DNA of 64,000 nucleotides from Montifringilla adamsi (lineage: Eukaryota; Chordata; Aves; Passeriformes; Passeridae). A program made the position numbers and the translations under genes. Below, one piece after another: positions 37,101 to 49,632 of the stretch. The first letter of the stretch is position 1, and every line of letters starts with the position of its first letter. The DNA lies in the NCBI GenBank assembly GCA_017590115.1, contig JAGGNK010006670.1, forward strand, positions 124,001 to 188,000, given 5' to 3'. Under the pieces are notes generated by a model. The model was not told the origin of the DNA, ran no database searches, and saw only the letters and a program-made list of their open reading frames with translations.

Positions 37101-37998
37101 TTGAGCGGAATGAGTCAGAGGTGTGTTTTTTAAACTGAAGATCTGTAGGAAAAAAAATAAAATTAAGAACAGACCAATGAAAAGAAGACAGATGAAAGTG
37201 TGAGGTAAAGGACCAGTGAGAAAGAGACAAGTCTGGACCGAGAGGTAGGGAGAATAAAAGGAAAGAAAAAAGAAAAGAGAGAACTTTGACTGTACCAGAT
37301 GAGTGAATGCTTTGAGCCTATAAGATTGAAAATGATAGTTGGAAAAACAGAAAACTTAAGTTTTTTTACTTGAAAGTACTTTCCTGCACAGCAACATGAA
37401 CTAGCACCCAGCTTAAAAGTGAGACGCAGATATACCAAGTGAAGAAAGAGTTCAAAATCCTGAATGTAGCTCTGCAGCACAGACATGAGCATTATGCTGC
37501 AGTTCAAAGATGAGACCAGTGAGTCTGGCAAGTAAGAAAGAATAAAGACATGAAGTAAGTAAATTTCAATTTTTTATAGTTTTAACTAGGATGACAAAGA
37601 GGGCAGCAACTGCATGTCTGATTTGATGTATGCAGTAAAATAGGCCGGATTTTCTTTTCATGGCATGCAAACATCTGTGGCACAGAGATTCCCAAGCTCA
37701 CAGCAACCAAGCCCATTCCAAAACTGGAAGCAAGAAAGCCAGACACGCTCTCCCCAGGGTGGCATGCTGAGATAGCACAGCTTCACTGCTTCCCAGACCT
37801 GAGCTCATGCCTGAGCTATGCTGGAGAGCCACACCAGCTTGTTCAGTGCAAGTTCAGGTGTCTCCAACAAAAGACATACTTCAGAGAGTAAGAAAAGTTA
37901 ATTCCCCAGTTTACATTCCTCACCTGTGTCTATAAAGACACAATAACACCATTATTCTCCCCTTACTCTCTGTGCACCGACTTGGTAAGGCAGAGTAA

Positions 37999-38113
37999 TA
38001 GAATCATAAAATCATAGAATGGTTTGGATTGGAGGAGACCTTAAAGATCGTCTAGTTCAATCCCCCTACCTGAGACGGGGACAACTTCCACAGAGACCAG
38101 ATTCCTCAAAGCC
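37999..38113 (-). mobile_element. CR1 LINE 3' end fragment
   Basis: The plus strand reads 'tagaatcataaaatcataga', 'atggtttggattggaggaga', 'ccttaaagatcgtctagttc' and 'aatccccctacctgagacgg', then 'acaacttccacagagaccag' and 'attcctcaaagcc'. This is the reverse complement of a canonical avian CR1 3' UTR, so the element lies on the minus strand with its octamer tail at 37999. It is 5'-truncated at about 115 bp and relatively well preserved. Confidence 0.92.
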
Positions 38114-41100
38114 AGTCACACAACCAGAGAAATTGCCATTCGTAATTCAAACAAAATTTGGTGTTGAAGCTGGCACATAAAAGGTTACCTTCAGCTCAGG
38201 AACGTGTATATATTTTTATTCCAAAGCATTCATCTAGCAGACAGGTGCTCCCTAGGACAAGCACATGCTTGCTACATCGTGGACACAAAGGATTTTGTAA
38301 CCACCAGCTACAGTCATTATCCTTTGTCTAGGCTCTAGGCACACGATGGCCATTCTTCTGGCTGCAGTTCTGCCAGCAAAGAAAGCTGTCATTCAGGAGC
38401 TAATGGAATATAACCAGAATTCATTACCATGTCAGGTCTGCTGGCTGAGGTGCTCATGGGCTTATCTCTCTTCGCCCTTGTGCTTCACATTTCTCTGTGG
38501 GTCAGGTCTATGTGAGGGTAAGGATCTGTGTTCAGAACTATCTCCTCTGCCATGCTGAAGTAGGGGGGGGCCTGCTTGTTGAGGAGGCTATTAACAATAA
38601 TCCATCTTTTCTTAATATACCACAGAGTCAAACAGTTAGTAACACCAGAAATAAAGTGAGTAACAAGAGAGGTTAAAAAGAAGAATAAACCCCTTATTGA
38701 CTTCTGAGAAGATAAAATGTCTGACTAATCTGAATATATCCAATTTGGATACATTTCCTGAATCCTTATGGTGAAAATGAGAATGTACCTTGGACATGTG
38801 TAAAAGCATTGCAATGGACTTTCTTGGTTTTAAACTGTTTGCAACACTGAAGTTGTTACAGGTTTAAATCATTTACGATTTTTTAAATGTGAAAGAAAAA
38901 AAAATACCCTAACACTGTGGAAAATATGATTAATTTCCTCAAAAGCCTCTTAAGTGTTTTCAGCTTACATCACGTACAAATGTTAATATCACAACCAGAA
39001 AACAGGGTGTAGAACGGAAATACAGCACACATACTTGGAATCCACTTTTGTTGCTTTAAGATGATATATTTGTTTGATTTCTACCATGACATGCTCTTCC
39101 TGCTCTGAAGTTTTCCAGAAGTCTGGATTAATGACAAAATGATCTCCCATATAAACTTCCACAATGATAATAACATATGCTGGCATAGACAGAATACTGC
39201 TACAGTACCACTGAGAGCCTCTGAGAGAGTGAAATAAATGCACAGCACTCAAAAAAAAATTTAATTTGTGTTTTATTTCCAGTATTACTGAGGTAAATAT
39301 TCAGGGATTTAACTAACTGACCATTTAGTGCTAATAAGATGATATTTAATATTCACATGCTATGATAAGTATTTGAAATACTCACTCTGTGGTGTTAGAT
39401 AAATTCCCTATTAGACCCAGCCTTGATAATGTGCATATTGTTTCTGAATGCAATTTCTGAATTATTTAGAAAAGACACGTTTTTCTACTGAGACATAAAA
39501 TGAACTGCAGATTTTCTGCAAGTTCTTATTACCATTAGGTCTAGACCACATTATGGCCAAATTATGGTGAAAACCCTTGAATAAAGTAATTTAACAGGAA
39601 GCTGTTAACCTGCTAAAGCACCAAGAAATACAGATCAAACTGAAATGAGTTTTAGTTGTATGCTTCTTGATTCAACTATTTAGATAATGTACTTTCATTT
39701 AGATCAGCAGCTAGACGTGTGAAGGATAATAGGCTTTCTTGTGCAGGTATAATGAGACATCAGAGCAGTGGTACAGAATAGCAGCAAAGAAGAAGGGAAA
39801 AAAGAAGTTCTGATGCCTGAGGTTTTCTTGTGACAGACTCTTTTTTGAAAGAATATGATTATGGAAGCAACAAGTATTTTTGTCAGACACTTTCATACAG
39901 CTGGAAAACATGAATCTGTCACCTGATGAAAACTGATTATGGGCCATCAAGCTCAGAAGTGGAAATTCTATGCTATTGACAGAAAAAAATGCACAACATA
40001 AAGAGAGAAAGCTATTTATTCATGTGCCATGTTTTTTCTTAAGCAAAAAATAAGCAAATGTTCAAGTTCGATTTTCTTCCCTCCTCCACACTATCATATA
40101 TAAAATCTAATCAAAACCTTAAAAGGACAGATGAGACAATGTAAGCATACTCTTCACTCAAATCTTCCTCTAACTATCTCTAATGTGTCTTCAAAAAAAT
40201 CTAGTTCAAACTGGCAACTTATTTTCCAGTGGTAAAATGTCATCTTTAAGTACATTAATATATATGACAATAGTGATAATCTGATTTTGTCTTCTTTGTG
40301 TATTTACATTGCAGCTTAAGCACATTTTTTTTTTTTACTTCCCTAACTCACTTTATTTGTATAACAGCTGACCTCAAAACAATGTAGAAACACTTCTGGC
40401 TTCCTCAATTTTTATCTTTTGTATCAAAATTTGCACACATATCATATATTACTCCAAAAATATTATTGATCTGAGGAACAAAGAAAAAATCCTGGAAAAT
40501 TTAAAGAGAAACTTTAGCCTGTACTTAACTCCATACAGAAGGATTTTGATGAATGGAAGTCCTTAACCTGGGACAATATTATCAACTCTATTACTATATG
40601 ACTGCTATTAGTAGTCAGCTAAATAGTAGTCAGCTGGTATTAGTGCAGCAAAAATGCAGCTTTTCTATTTTTCCTGATCTTTCACTATTTCAATATTTTT
40701 CTTCACTGAAAATGAAATCAAAATTTCTATTTTTAGAATTAAATACCAGGTGGACTGCATTCATTTGGTTACTCATTTTTTCATCCAATACCAATTGCAG
40801 TAAGTTATTACACATCATTCAAGGCAGGGCAAATGTGATGCACAATATGTTTACTGTGCACCCCTCCTGGCTTGCTAGGTTGCATGAGATATATGTGTGC
40901 AAATTTAGCATACCAAATAGGGCACCTACACGTGAGCTATTCTAGACGTTGTCCTTTTTGCAAACAGAAGGAACAGCTATGACGCACAATCTGTTTAACT
41001 CAATTTCTGTGTTTACTCACTTTACAATGACATAGATCAAGCCCTAGGAATGCCTGTTTCTTTCCACTAACCAGCATGAGCAGTTTTGCACTGATCTTGG

Positions 41101-42084
41101 TTTTGTGTCATAAGACACTTCAAATAATTTTTACCTCGGCTTTACTTTTTTATTCTGTATTTGAAAAATACTTACAAGAACAGCAGCTACACAGATATTT
41201 CAGGTAGCCTGCTTTTTATTAGGTATTTCTTTTCTGTCTCCAATTTATAAAATAAAATTTTTCAATAAAAAAGTTTCGTCCTCAGCACCTTGTGCAAAAA
41301 GAGGACAACTAGCTTCTCTATACTAATCAAAGTTCTGCCTATTTCAGTAGCCCAGGAAAATTGTTCCAGGAACATTGAGACCACTGATATTTTTTCTTAT
41401 TGTTGCTGTTTCCATTATAATTACAGGAAGCCAAGGTAAGACCTGGACCCTGCTTGGACTCAGCAGTGCAGAATAAAGTACAGACCTAATGACAGGACTG
41501 GTAGCATTACTGAATAGAGCAGACAGGAATCCCAAATTTTTCTGTCTCCAAGACAGGAGGTACATCTTTTTCTCTTGCATAAAGGATTTGAATTATCTTT
41601 TGTCTACTATATTTCCTATGTGCTTTAGCCATTGGGGAGGGCTTTTATTCTTTTTCTTTCAAGGTAGGCATGATCATCAAAGAAAATAGGGAGGACACAG
41701 CAAAACTCTCTAGGGAATTAGAAGCATGTATTGCAAACTACTATTAGCACTATGCCTTGTGTTTTAGGAAGAAAACATTGATAGAAAAAAACATTATGGG
41801 ATTTTTTTTTTTTTTGCAAAATACTCTTAGAAGGTATGGGAGATATAAAATATCATAACAATGTATTAGAGGCAACAATAGGGTAGAGGAGATTGTCCTG
41901 ATAGCTTAAATAAAATTGAAAGCTCATGCTCTTAGATGTAGAAAACAGATGAAATAATTATTTCTGTGTAGTGATAAATAGAAATACAAGTAAACGTACC
42001 TGGCTGGCATTCCAAAGCTGGGAATAGGAAGCAAAGGAGGACCTTCACTTCCTAGCTGATGTTCTGAAACCACCAGCAGCCTGC
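38114..42084. other. No recognised gene
   Basis: AT-rich DNA. A 15 bp-spaced duplication of 'tagtagtcagct' occurs at 40609-40635. A minus-strand open frame of 87 codons (38989-39252) has balanced amino-acid composition but no family I recognise. Confidence 0.4.
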
Positions 42085-42092
42085 CTATCTAT

Positions 42093-42132
<40 letters not shown>
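42085..42132. repeat. (CTAT)n / (GATA)n microsatellite
   Basis: About twelve tetranucleotide units, nearly perfect apart from one ATTT interruption near 42090. Likely length-polymorphic. Confidence 0.97.
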
Positions 42133-42133
<1 letters not shown>

Positions 42134-42863
42134 CATAAAGATGCATTACAGGATATGTAATGTGACCAAAAGGAGCAAATGAAAGGTTTTTTTGTTTTGC
42201 CTTGACTGTTGGCAGTTAAGTAATATACTTACATTTTCAGAACTACTGTACACAAACTTATACTAAACATTAATTGCATCATGGGTAGAAGTGTCCTTTT
42301 TTGTAAAGTGTCCAGGAGTATACTGTACTTTTTGCTAGGATTGTGTGAATTTTTATATTTCTATTATCCACTGTACTTTCCCTCCACTTTACTTCATTGA
42401 TCTGATTATTTCACGGGATGTTTTTGTGTGTTTCTTGTTGCTTTTTATCCACTTTCACAAAATATTGGTTATTCTTAGTTTCCACTAACTTGAGAAACAC
42501 CAAAAAATTCCCTGTCTTACAGGGGAGTTTAGTTTCTTTGGTGTCTTCTGTTTTGAAAGAATACTATTATTTCAATACTTTGCAAGGTCAGAGATTAAAG
42601 CCCAAAGTGGCTCCGATTCCACACACAAGGACACATCCATCCAAAAGTGGGATTCATCCCATGGAAAATCTCAGTAATTTTTTGTCATCCTGAAGTAGAA
42701 CAAAGATTAAAAATTTACTCACACTCCAAGGATATGCTAGAAAGCAATGAATAGTCTTGAGAAGCTTCAGTTTATATGAAAACCAGTGTCTGATAAACAT
42801 GATCTTTAAACTCCCATGAGACACTATGGCAGTTCAGGTAGGCAGAGGCTGTTGCTGCCAACC

Positions 42864-42904
42864 AAAAAAAAAAAAAAAAAAAAAGAAAAAAAAAATTTTT
42901 TTTT
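42864..42904. repeat. Poly(A) run followed by poly(T)
   Basis: About 32 As with one G, directly followed by nine Ts, giving a short self-complementary low-complexity block. Confidence 0.95.
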
Positions 42905-45620
42905 AAGAAGATTACAGTTCACCAAGTCATTAAAACATATTTTTCTATTAACTTTTTAAATATAAATTTATAAATTTATATTTTCAAATGCCACTGATAT
43001 TTTAAGAATGGAGCATTCAGGAATGTGTCCACAAAAGCTATAATTTGTAACAGATAGAGGCTACAATAATAAGAAAGAAAGAAGAAAAGAAGAAAAGGAA
43101 ACAGTCACTTCAGTGTTTTTCAATATAAAACCTGATTCTATTCAAAGTCTGTTGAAGTAACTGAGCATCTTTCCCTGACATTCAGAGATCTTTGGTTCAC
43201 ACTATATTGATGCTCACTGTATCATAGTAATCTCTTTTGTTTCCTATGCATTTAGAAGATTTTTCATTACATTAATCTTTCACATACTGTAGATTTTGAG
43301 GTCTTCTCTAAGTCTAAAATCTGACTTGAAGTATGAGACTGGATAGTAATAAAGCAAAGAAGAAGTACTTTTTCTGGACATATGCAGGAATTTAAGTACT
43401 GCTAGAGTTTTCATCAAGCATAACTCCAATCCTGTTAAGTCTCACACTATTAGAATGCTTCTACATATACATAAATAACAGTTGTGCTAAGAAATACAAG
43501 TGTCAGAGATTTATTCATGTTTTGTATCCCCAAAGTAATGTAGAATACACAAACACTTAACTCAGTGAATTATGGATCTTCTCTAAACACAAAATAGAAA
43601 TCTGCCACCAGAGAAGAACAGCAATGACTGATTCCAGGTAAGTGTTTCTCTAAAATAAAATGAGATGTATTTGGTACAAATCACTCTGCTTTCCCCTTGT
43701 GTTTGTCTTTGTAGCCAAATTACAAAACCATTTGAAAAGAAAAAAGTTTCTAAGTGGCAGCAAAATTAACTCACTGCCTGTCTTGACCATACCAAAACTC
43801 CAGGAAAGAAAGGGCTCTGGGGTGTCAACAGCGGAATTCCCTGGCCTCTGAGCATTATTTGGGACCCCACTGGGGAAACTTAGGACTGCTACTGCTTTCT
43901 GAAGGCACAGTAATGAGTTCTATTATCCCTGATCTCGAGGCTTGCTTCTCTTCCTTCCCTTCCCACAATGAGAAAAAAACATTACTCCAACAAGGTCTCG
44001 TCTTCCATCCTTTAGCAACAATATTTGGATTTTATTTGTACCACTGTGAAGCTTTGAAGAAGCTCTGCTGAAGCATATGGGTTATCTTCCCTCTTTATCT
44101 GTGAGCATTATCCATTGCCTGGAAATATCCCTCCAGAAGCCTTATTAAATGTCCGGCTCCAGGGATGCCATGGCACTCCAAGGTTCCCAGTCACATAATT
44201 TTGTTTGAAGCAACTGTAAGACATTTAAGATTCTTCATCACTAAATTTGACACTCCCAATACACCACATTTTATTCTGATCAGTCAAGTGTTTGGAACAA
44301 CAGGAGGTAGCACATTTTTATTTTAACCTTACGTGTCTTTTTCTTAGGCCACAGGAAGCTGACAATAACTGTAATGTGAAGCTTACTCCTACTTAGCCAG
44401 AACTCCCAAAGAAACCAGATGGAAATTCAGACTATTAAAGAAGAAAGGAGGGAAATATGTTCGGAAGGAAATATATATGTAATGTGTGTAATTGGGCCTA
44501 CTTTCTGAAGTCATGCTCCCTCGTGCCTATTACTTTCACTCAAGGGTGTCTTACTAAGTGGCACTATAACTTATTTTGGTATTTCTTTCAGTAGAATTTA
44601 AAGGCATTTATCATGCTGAGATTCTTAGAGCAGCACACTCTGTTTGGTATCATTAAATCTCATTAGCAATCAACATTTAAAAAACATTTTCTCAGGGTTT
44701 TTTCCTTAATACCCATACATATAGTTTTCCCATAATTAAGCAGGTCTATTAGTTTCACATCGTGGGTGGAATGGAATTTTAAATAACATCCATTTCTTTC
44801 AGAAATAAATAGAGAGCCTGAAATGAAAAAGTCCTCAGTTAGCTGGCTGCTGCTATGAGGGTGAGGAAAAGGATGGGATGACAATAATGCAAAATTTACC
44901 ATGCTGTATTGCTGAGAAAAGAGTGGAAGGTTTTCAATCAACACAAGCCTCAGCAAAGAATGATCACTTCTGTGACAGGCTGTGAAATCCAATTTCTGAT
45001 GAACACAGATCTAACCTTTCAAGGAGGTTTCACAAAAGGTTAATTTCACTCAAACACTGAACTCAAACCTGGGTGTAACCAGCTGAAACTGGAACATGAA
45101 GATGCTTGAAATGTTTGGGGATGCAAAATTGGGTCCAGGGAGAGGGAGACTTGGAAGCCAGTGGTTTTTTTCAGCCCTGTTTCTGTCACTTGTCAGCACA
45201 CAGGATGTTCAGCAGCAAGGGAAACATTAAGGTTTTAGATTTAAAAAAACATATTTGTTAAGATACTTGTGTTGGTGAAGGTGGGCAGGATTGTGGTTTC
45301 CAAACTTGTTTCCATTTGTTTGAGAAATTAGAAGCACAGGTCAGCCCTGCACCAGGATCTGTTTTGTTTACTTACAAAGATGGAACAGAAATCCAAGCCT
45401 AACTCAAAAAAAAAAAAAAGCAATTAAAAGCAGGCATTTCAAGAATTCCCAAGTGTACAAGTCCAACAAACTGTACCCAGGAAGTCGTGCTCTTGCTCTG
45501 GCTCTAAGTAACATTTCAGCTCTTTCTGTGCTCAAATTCTGCAAGTAATTTAAGCTCTTTGATTAAGCACACTCTGATTTACATCAGATTTAAGCTTTAT
45601 TCACCACTAGGGAACATCTC

Positions 45621-45692
45621 ACAAAGAAAAAGGGAGGTTTTACCCTTGTGTATCCTACAAAGAAAGATGGAGGGTTTACCCTTCTGTCACTT
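45621..45692. repeat. Two-copy tandem duplication, 36 bp period
   Basis: 'acaaagaaaaagggaggttt' plus 'tacccttgtg' at 45621 is repeated as 'acaaagaaagatggagggtt' plus 'tacccttctg' at 45657. The copies differ at a few positions, so the duplication is not recent. Confidence 0.85.
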
Positions 45693-48600
45693 TGGCACTC
45701 CCCTTTTGATAAGCCTTCTTATCTGGCATCAACATCAGAGCTGCATTCATCGTTGTCTCTGTGCTGGGCTGTGTAAGGGGAACATCTGATTGCAGATCAG
45801 TCAAAGTGTTTACTTTTTTCTATAGTGCAAAAGCAATAAAAGTAGTTTCTAGAACTACACAAATGGAGTGTGCCTAGCTGGAAGGAACATGGAGATCTGA
45901 TGATGGCACCAGAAAACAAAAGTAATCCTTCTGTCTAAAATAATAATTGCTTTGCAAGTTAGAATTGCAATATTTGCTTCTTTACTTAACTGGTCCTTGC
46001 TCCCAGTGAGCACGGACCAGCTCACCTGTGAGCACCTGCCATTAACTGTTTGAACCATGATGATATATCCTTAAACTGCTGCCATTAACTAGCCATCTTC
46101 TCGGTTTTTTCCTGAATGTCATCCTTTTCCCTTGCTATTTTCTCTTCCCCACTGGCAATTCAGACCTTGGGACTACTGCAATTCTCTCCACAGACATTTA
46201 GCTTCAGGAGAAGTATACGTGTATCTGTATTGTAGGGAGAAGAGGAACACCTGATAGGAGCTTCAGACTGACCAAGTGTCTTCCAAAATGGAGAATGTAA
46301 GACTTTCCTCAGATGAAATCAATGATGCCTCTTCTGTTGGCCTTCCTCACACTGTGGAAAGCTCTGGTCTCTCTCCAGGCAGCAGAGCAAATCTGTAACA
46401 AAGGGCACCAGATGGGAGGCAGGAATTTCCATTTCTAGCCAGCCTACTGTGAGAATCCTGCCTTTCCTCTTCTGAAAAGTCTTGTCATCTCTCAAAATGC
46501 AGCTGGAATTTCTCACATCAAAAACAAGTCTGGACTGCTGATAGGTGAAAATTGCAGAGTGGTGGGATGATTTTGTGTACAGTGAACCTACACATTCACT
46601 GTGCCAGCTACCCCTCTGCCCAGCATTAACTCCAGGTCTGATAAAGCATGGGAAGAAGTGATGTGCGTTATCAGTCAATCTGCATCAGGCTCAGCATGCA
46701 TTAAAGAAAGGGCTGTGATGGGAACTCTGACAACTTTAATCAATCTACTGCTTCTCCAGACTTGTTCCTACACATGTCTGCAGCCCTCCTGCTTCCTCTG
46801 TGGCTGTGCCAAGCCTCAGATTTCACAGCGCCAGTCTGTAAAGACCATGCTGTTCATCATCCATCATGAACTCATGAGTAGGGTGCCCTAACTTTACTGT
46901 ACAGCTTTGAAATGGATCCTGTAGTGAATAATGACTCTCCATCTATTTCTGATATGATCTAAAACACATTTCCTTCTTTGCTGTACATCTACTTTCCATC
47001 CCTGCTTTCCATCTTATTTTTAAACTTTACCATGGAGCTCCATATGGTGTATTAGATTAAAACTCTTGCACAAAGAAGGCAATGCATTTTGTTGTGCTGT
47101 TCCCCATCCCACCACATCGAACTGCTATGAGAAGAGAGGAGGTTATTGTAGAAAAGGAAAAACAAGGCAAGATCTTTGGCTAACCATAACTCACATTCTC
47201 TGCAAATCTGGAGGCAAGGAAGTCATAGTCAACACCATATTGGTTAAAAATCTTCTGTAGGACAGACATTCCCAAAATAGAGTTAGGCTGCATATAGCAG
47301 ACAAAATTAATGCCTACTATAATGTACCTTAATTCAGTTCAGAAGAACTTGGACCAACATTATCTAACTTCAAAGATATTTCTACAAGGATGAGTTACAA
47401 CTTGGTGACATTTATAATGGAACTCCATAGAATCAGAACAAAGACTCGGCTTTCCAAATGTGTACCACAGAAGCAATTGTATCACCAGCAATATGGATAG
47501 GAGGAATAAGCTTATACAATTAAATAAATATGAAATCTTTCAATTAAAGTTAAAGTCTTAGAAGTGCGATTTCATGAACAGTTGGCAAGAGCTGCTGTAT
47601 TTTTAAGATAATAACAATCAATTCTTCCTGTACAATAAAAATAGTTATAAGAGAAAAATCACTCAAAACTGAAATGTAAGAGGACAAAAGGTCATAAATT
47701 GCAATAGAAACCCCTAGGGAATCTGAAAATGTATAGGGGTTGGGGGTTTTAAAAAATTGTCTAGCTATTGAAGAAAAATATTGTATTAACAAATGGACAA
47801 ATGAGACTAGAGCTATCCCTCAGAGTCGCTTCATCAACCACAATCATATGAAGAATCCAATGTACCTTTTTGAAAAGTAGTTGAAATACTGAATCTGCTA
47901 AAGCAGAGAACAAGCCTTTGTTAGCTACTTTTGAAGGTCATCAGTAGCTTTTAGTGTATAGGACATTTTTACAACAATTAGATCAAAACTCAGATTGAAA
48001 ACGTTGGTGGATTTCATAAGTTAGAATGACATCAATAGTTGACTCCTAGAGGGCACTGCCTGGGAACAAGGGTTTTATTCTAAAAAAATCTCGCTTCCAC
48101 TTGGAGCACCACTGGAAATGGACATTAATTTTACGTGATAACAAATGATTGTTTGTTCATTTTAAATTTAAAGGACGTTTGAAGAAAGACAGCTTCATTT
48201 TGGTCACCTTGGGTGTTGAAAACCTGAAAACCCCTGTTGCTTGTGCAACTCCTGAGCAGTCATGTGGATCCTAATAATCAAAACAGATGCACATACAATG
48301 TCTTTGGCATGACTGTCCTTATACCATCTGTTAGGCTAAGTTTGCGCACTAAGATATAAACCCAACACTAAGAGGTTGTAACTTCAAAACTGAGGTGACC
48401 CTCAACAAGCAGGCCTTCAAATCAATGCTAACATGTCCTGTCTATGAAAAAGAACTCATTTCATAGTGCTCACAAGCTCCATTAAATGGCATGGCAAATA
48501 TAAATGCTGTGGATATCAAAAATCTCAGCTCCTTTAGACCACAGTAGCATGCAGAATGTAAAACGTAAAGATCTGAGGAACAAGAAAAATTCAGTTTGCC

Positions 48601-49610
48601 CAACAGGCCTGCCAAATTTTATTCCTCCTAATGTCATATGAGCAGGAAAGAAAGTAATTATTATTTTTCTACATGACACTAAATCCTTTTGCAATTGACA
48701 GGCTGAACAAAGGCTACACATGTTTCATTTAGCCAAAAGGCTAGTTTCTGTTTGAGAGCATAATGGATGATTCATTACTTCAAAAAACAACCCTGCAAGA
48801 AAACAAAGAAAAATGCCATGTCAGTGAGGTGCTAAAAATCTACTGTTTCATGCACAAACAGTATCTGAAACATTGTCTTCTGTTGCAATAGCAGGATATA
48901 TATTTTTAAAAGACTGTTAAAAGGAAGCCAGTTTTCTCTATTTACTTGTGATTTTAAACTGAAAATATTCATGTACCTCTTTTAGCCTCTGGCACCTGTA
49001 CTGGAGTATGTAATGTAGACATTACATGTAAACATGCCAAGGTAGGTCCCTGTTAAAACCAGTATGAACTCATGTTACAAAGACAGTGTAGCAATGTCAG
49101 TTCTGGCAATAACAGTGGCTCTGTAAAGTTACAAAAGAACCTCCCTCCTGAGGGAAGAAATTCTCCTCACCCATTCTGCAGACATGGATTACCTTGCACT
49201 CGTGAAATTTTTGTCCTTCAAGCTGAGCCATCAACTAATGTTGAGGATGAATCAAAGACTTGGAAATTAAAACACATGCTGCAGGTAGTTGGTAACACAT
49301 TAAAACTCATTAAACAGGTTGCTCACAGCCAATGGACTAATTTTTTTTTTTTTAAGTCATGATGTCCAAAACAAATTTCAAATGCAAAAATTATAAAGAT
49401 TGGAAGCTGTGTGCCACTGCAGAAAGCTGAAAATGGCAGCATCCGCCCATGGGTCTGTGAAGTTCTTCCCCATTTTCTCACTGTGTCTTTGAAACAGCTA
49501 AATCTGCAGCATTGTCATCATATTACAAAGAAAGATGTACTTAGGGAATTAGATAACAGAAGACTCAAGTTAATAAAAGCTGTGATTATTTTTTAAAAAG
49601 CATAGAGAGA

Positions 49611-49632
49611 GCATATATATATATATATATGC
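49611..49632. repeat. (TA)n palindromic microsatellite
   Basis: GC(AT)nGC with nine AT steps, a perfect inverted repeat able to extrude as a hairpin. Confidence 0.95.

Larger units (their letters stand above)
27844..37998. other. Long unique-looking AT-rich stretch, no gene recognised
   Basis: About 10 kb without an identified retroelement. It holds a (GTTG)n run at 29131-29157, a poly(A) run at 33138-33159, a purine-rich tract at about 34027-34165 and TAAT-rich unique sequence near 36590-36850. Open frames reach about 122 codons with no recognisable domain. Confidence 0.4.

Noticed and set aside
38989..39252. 87-codon minus-strand frame with balanced composition
   Set aside because: No recognised family and no paired splice sites; could be chance.
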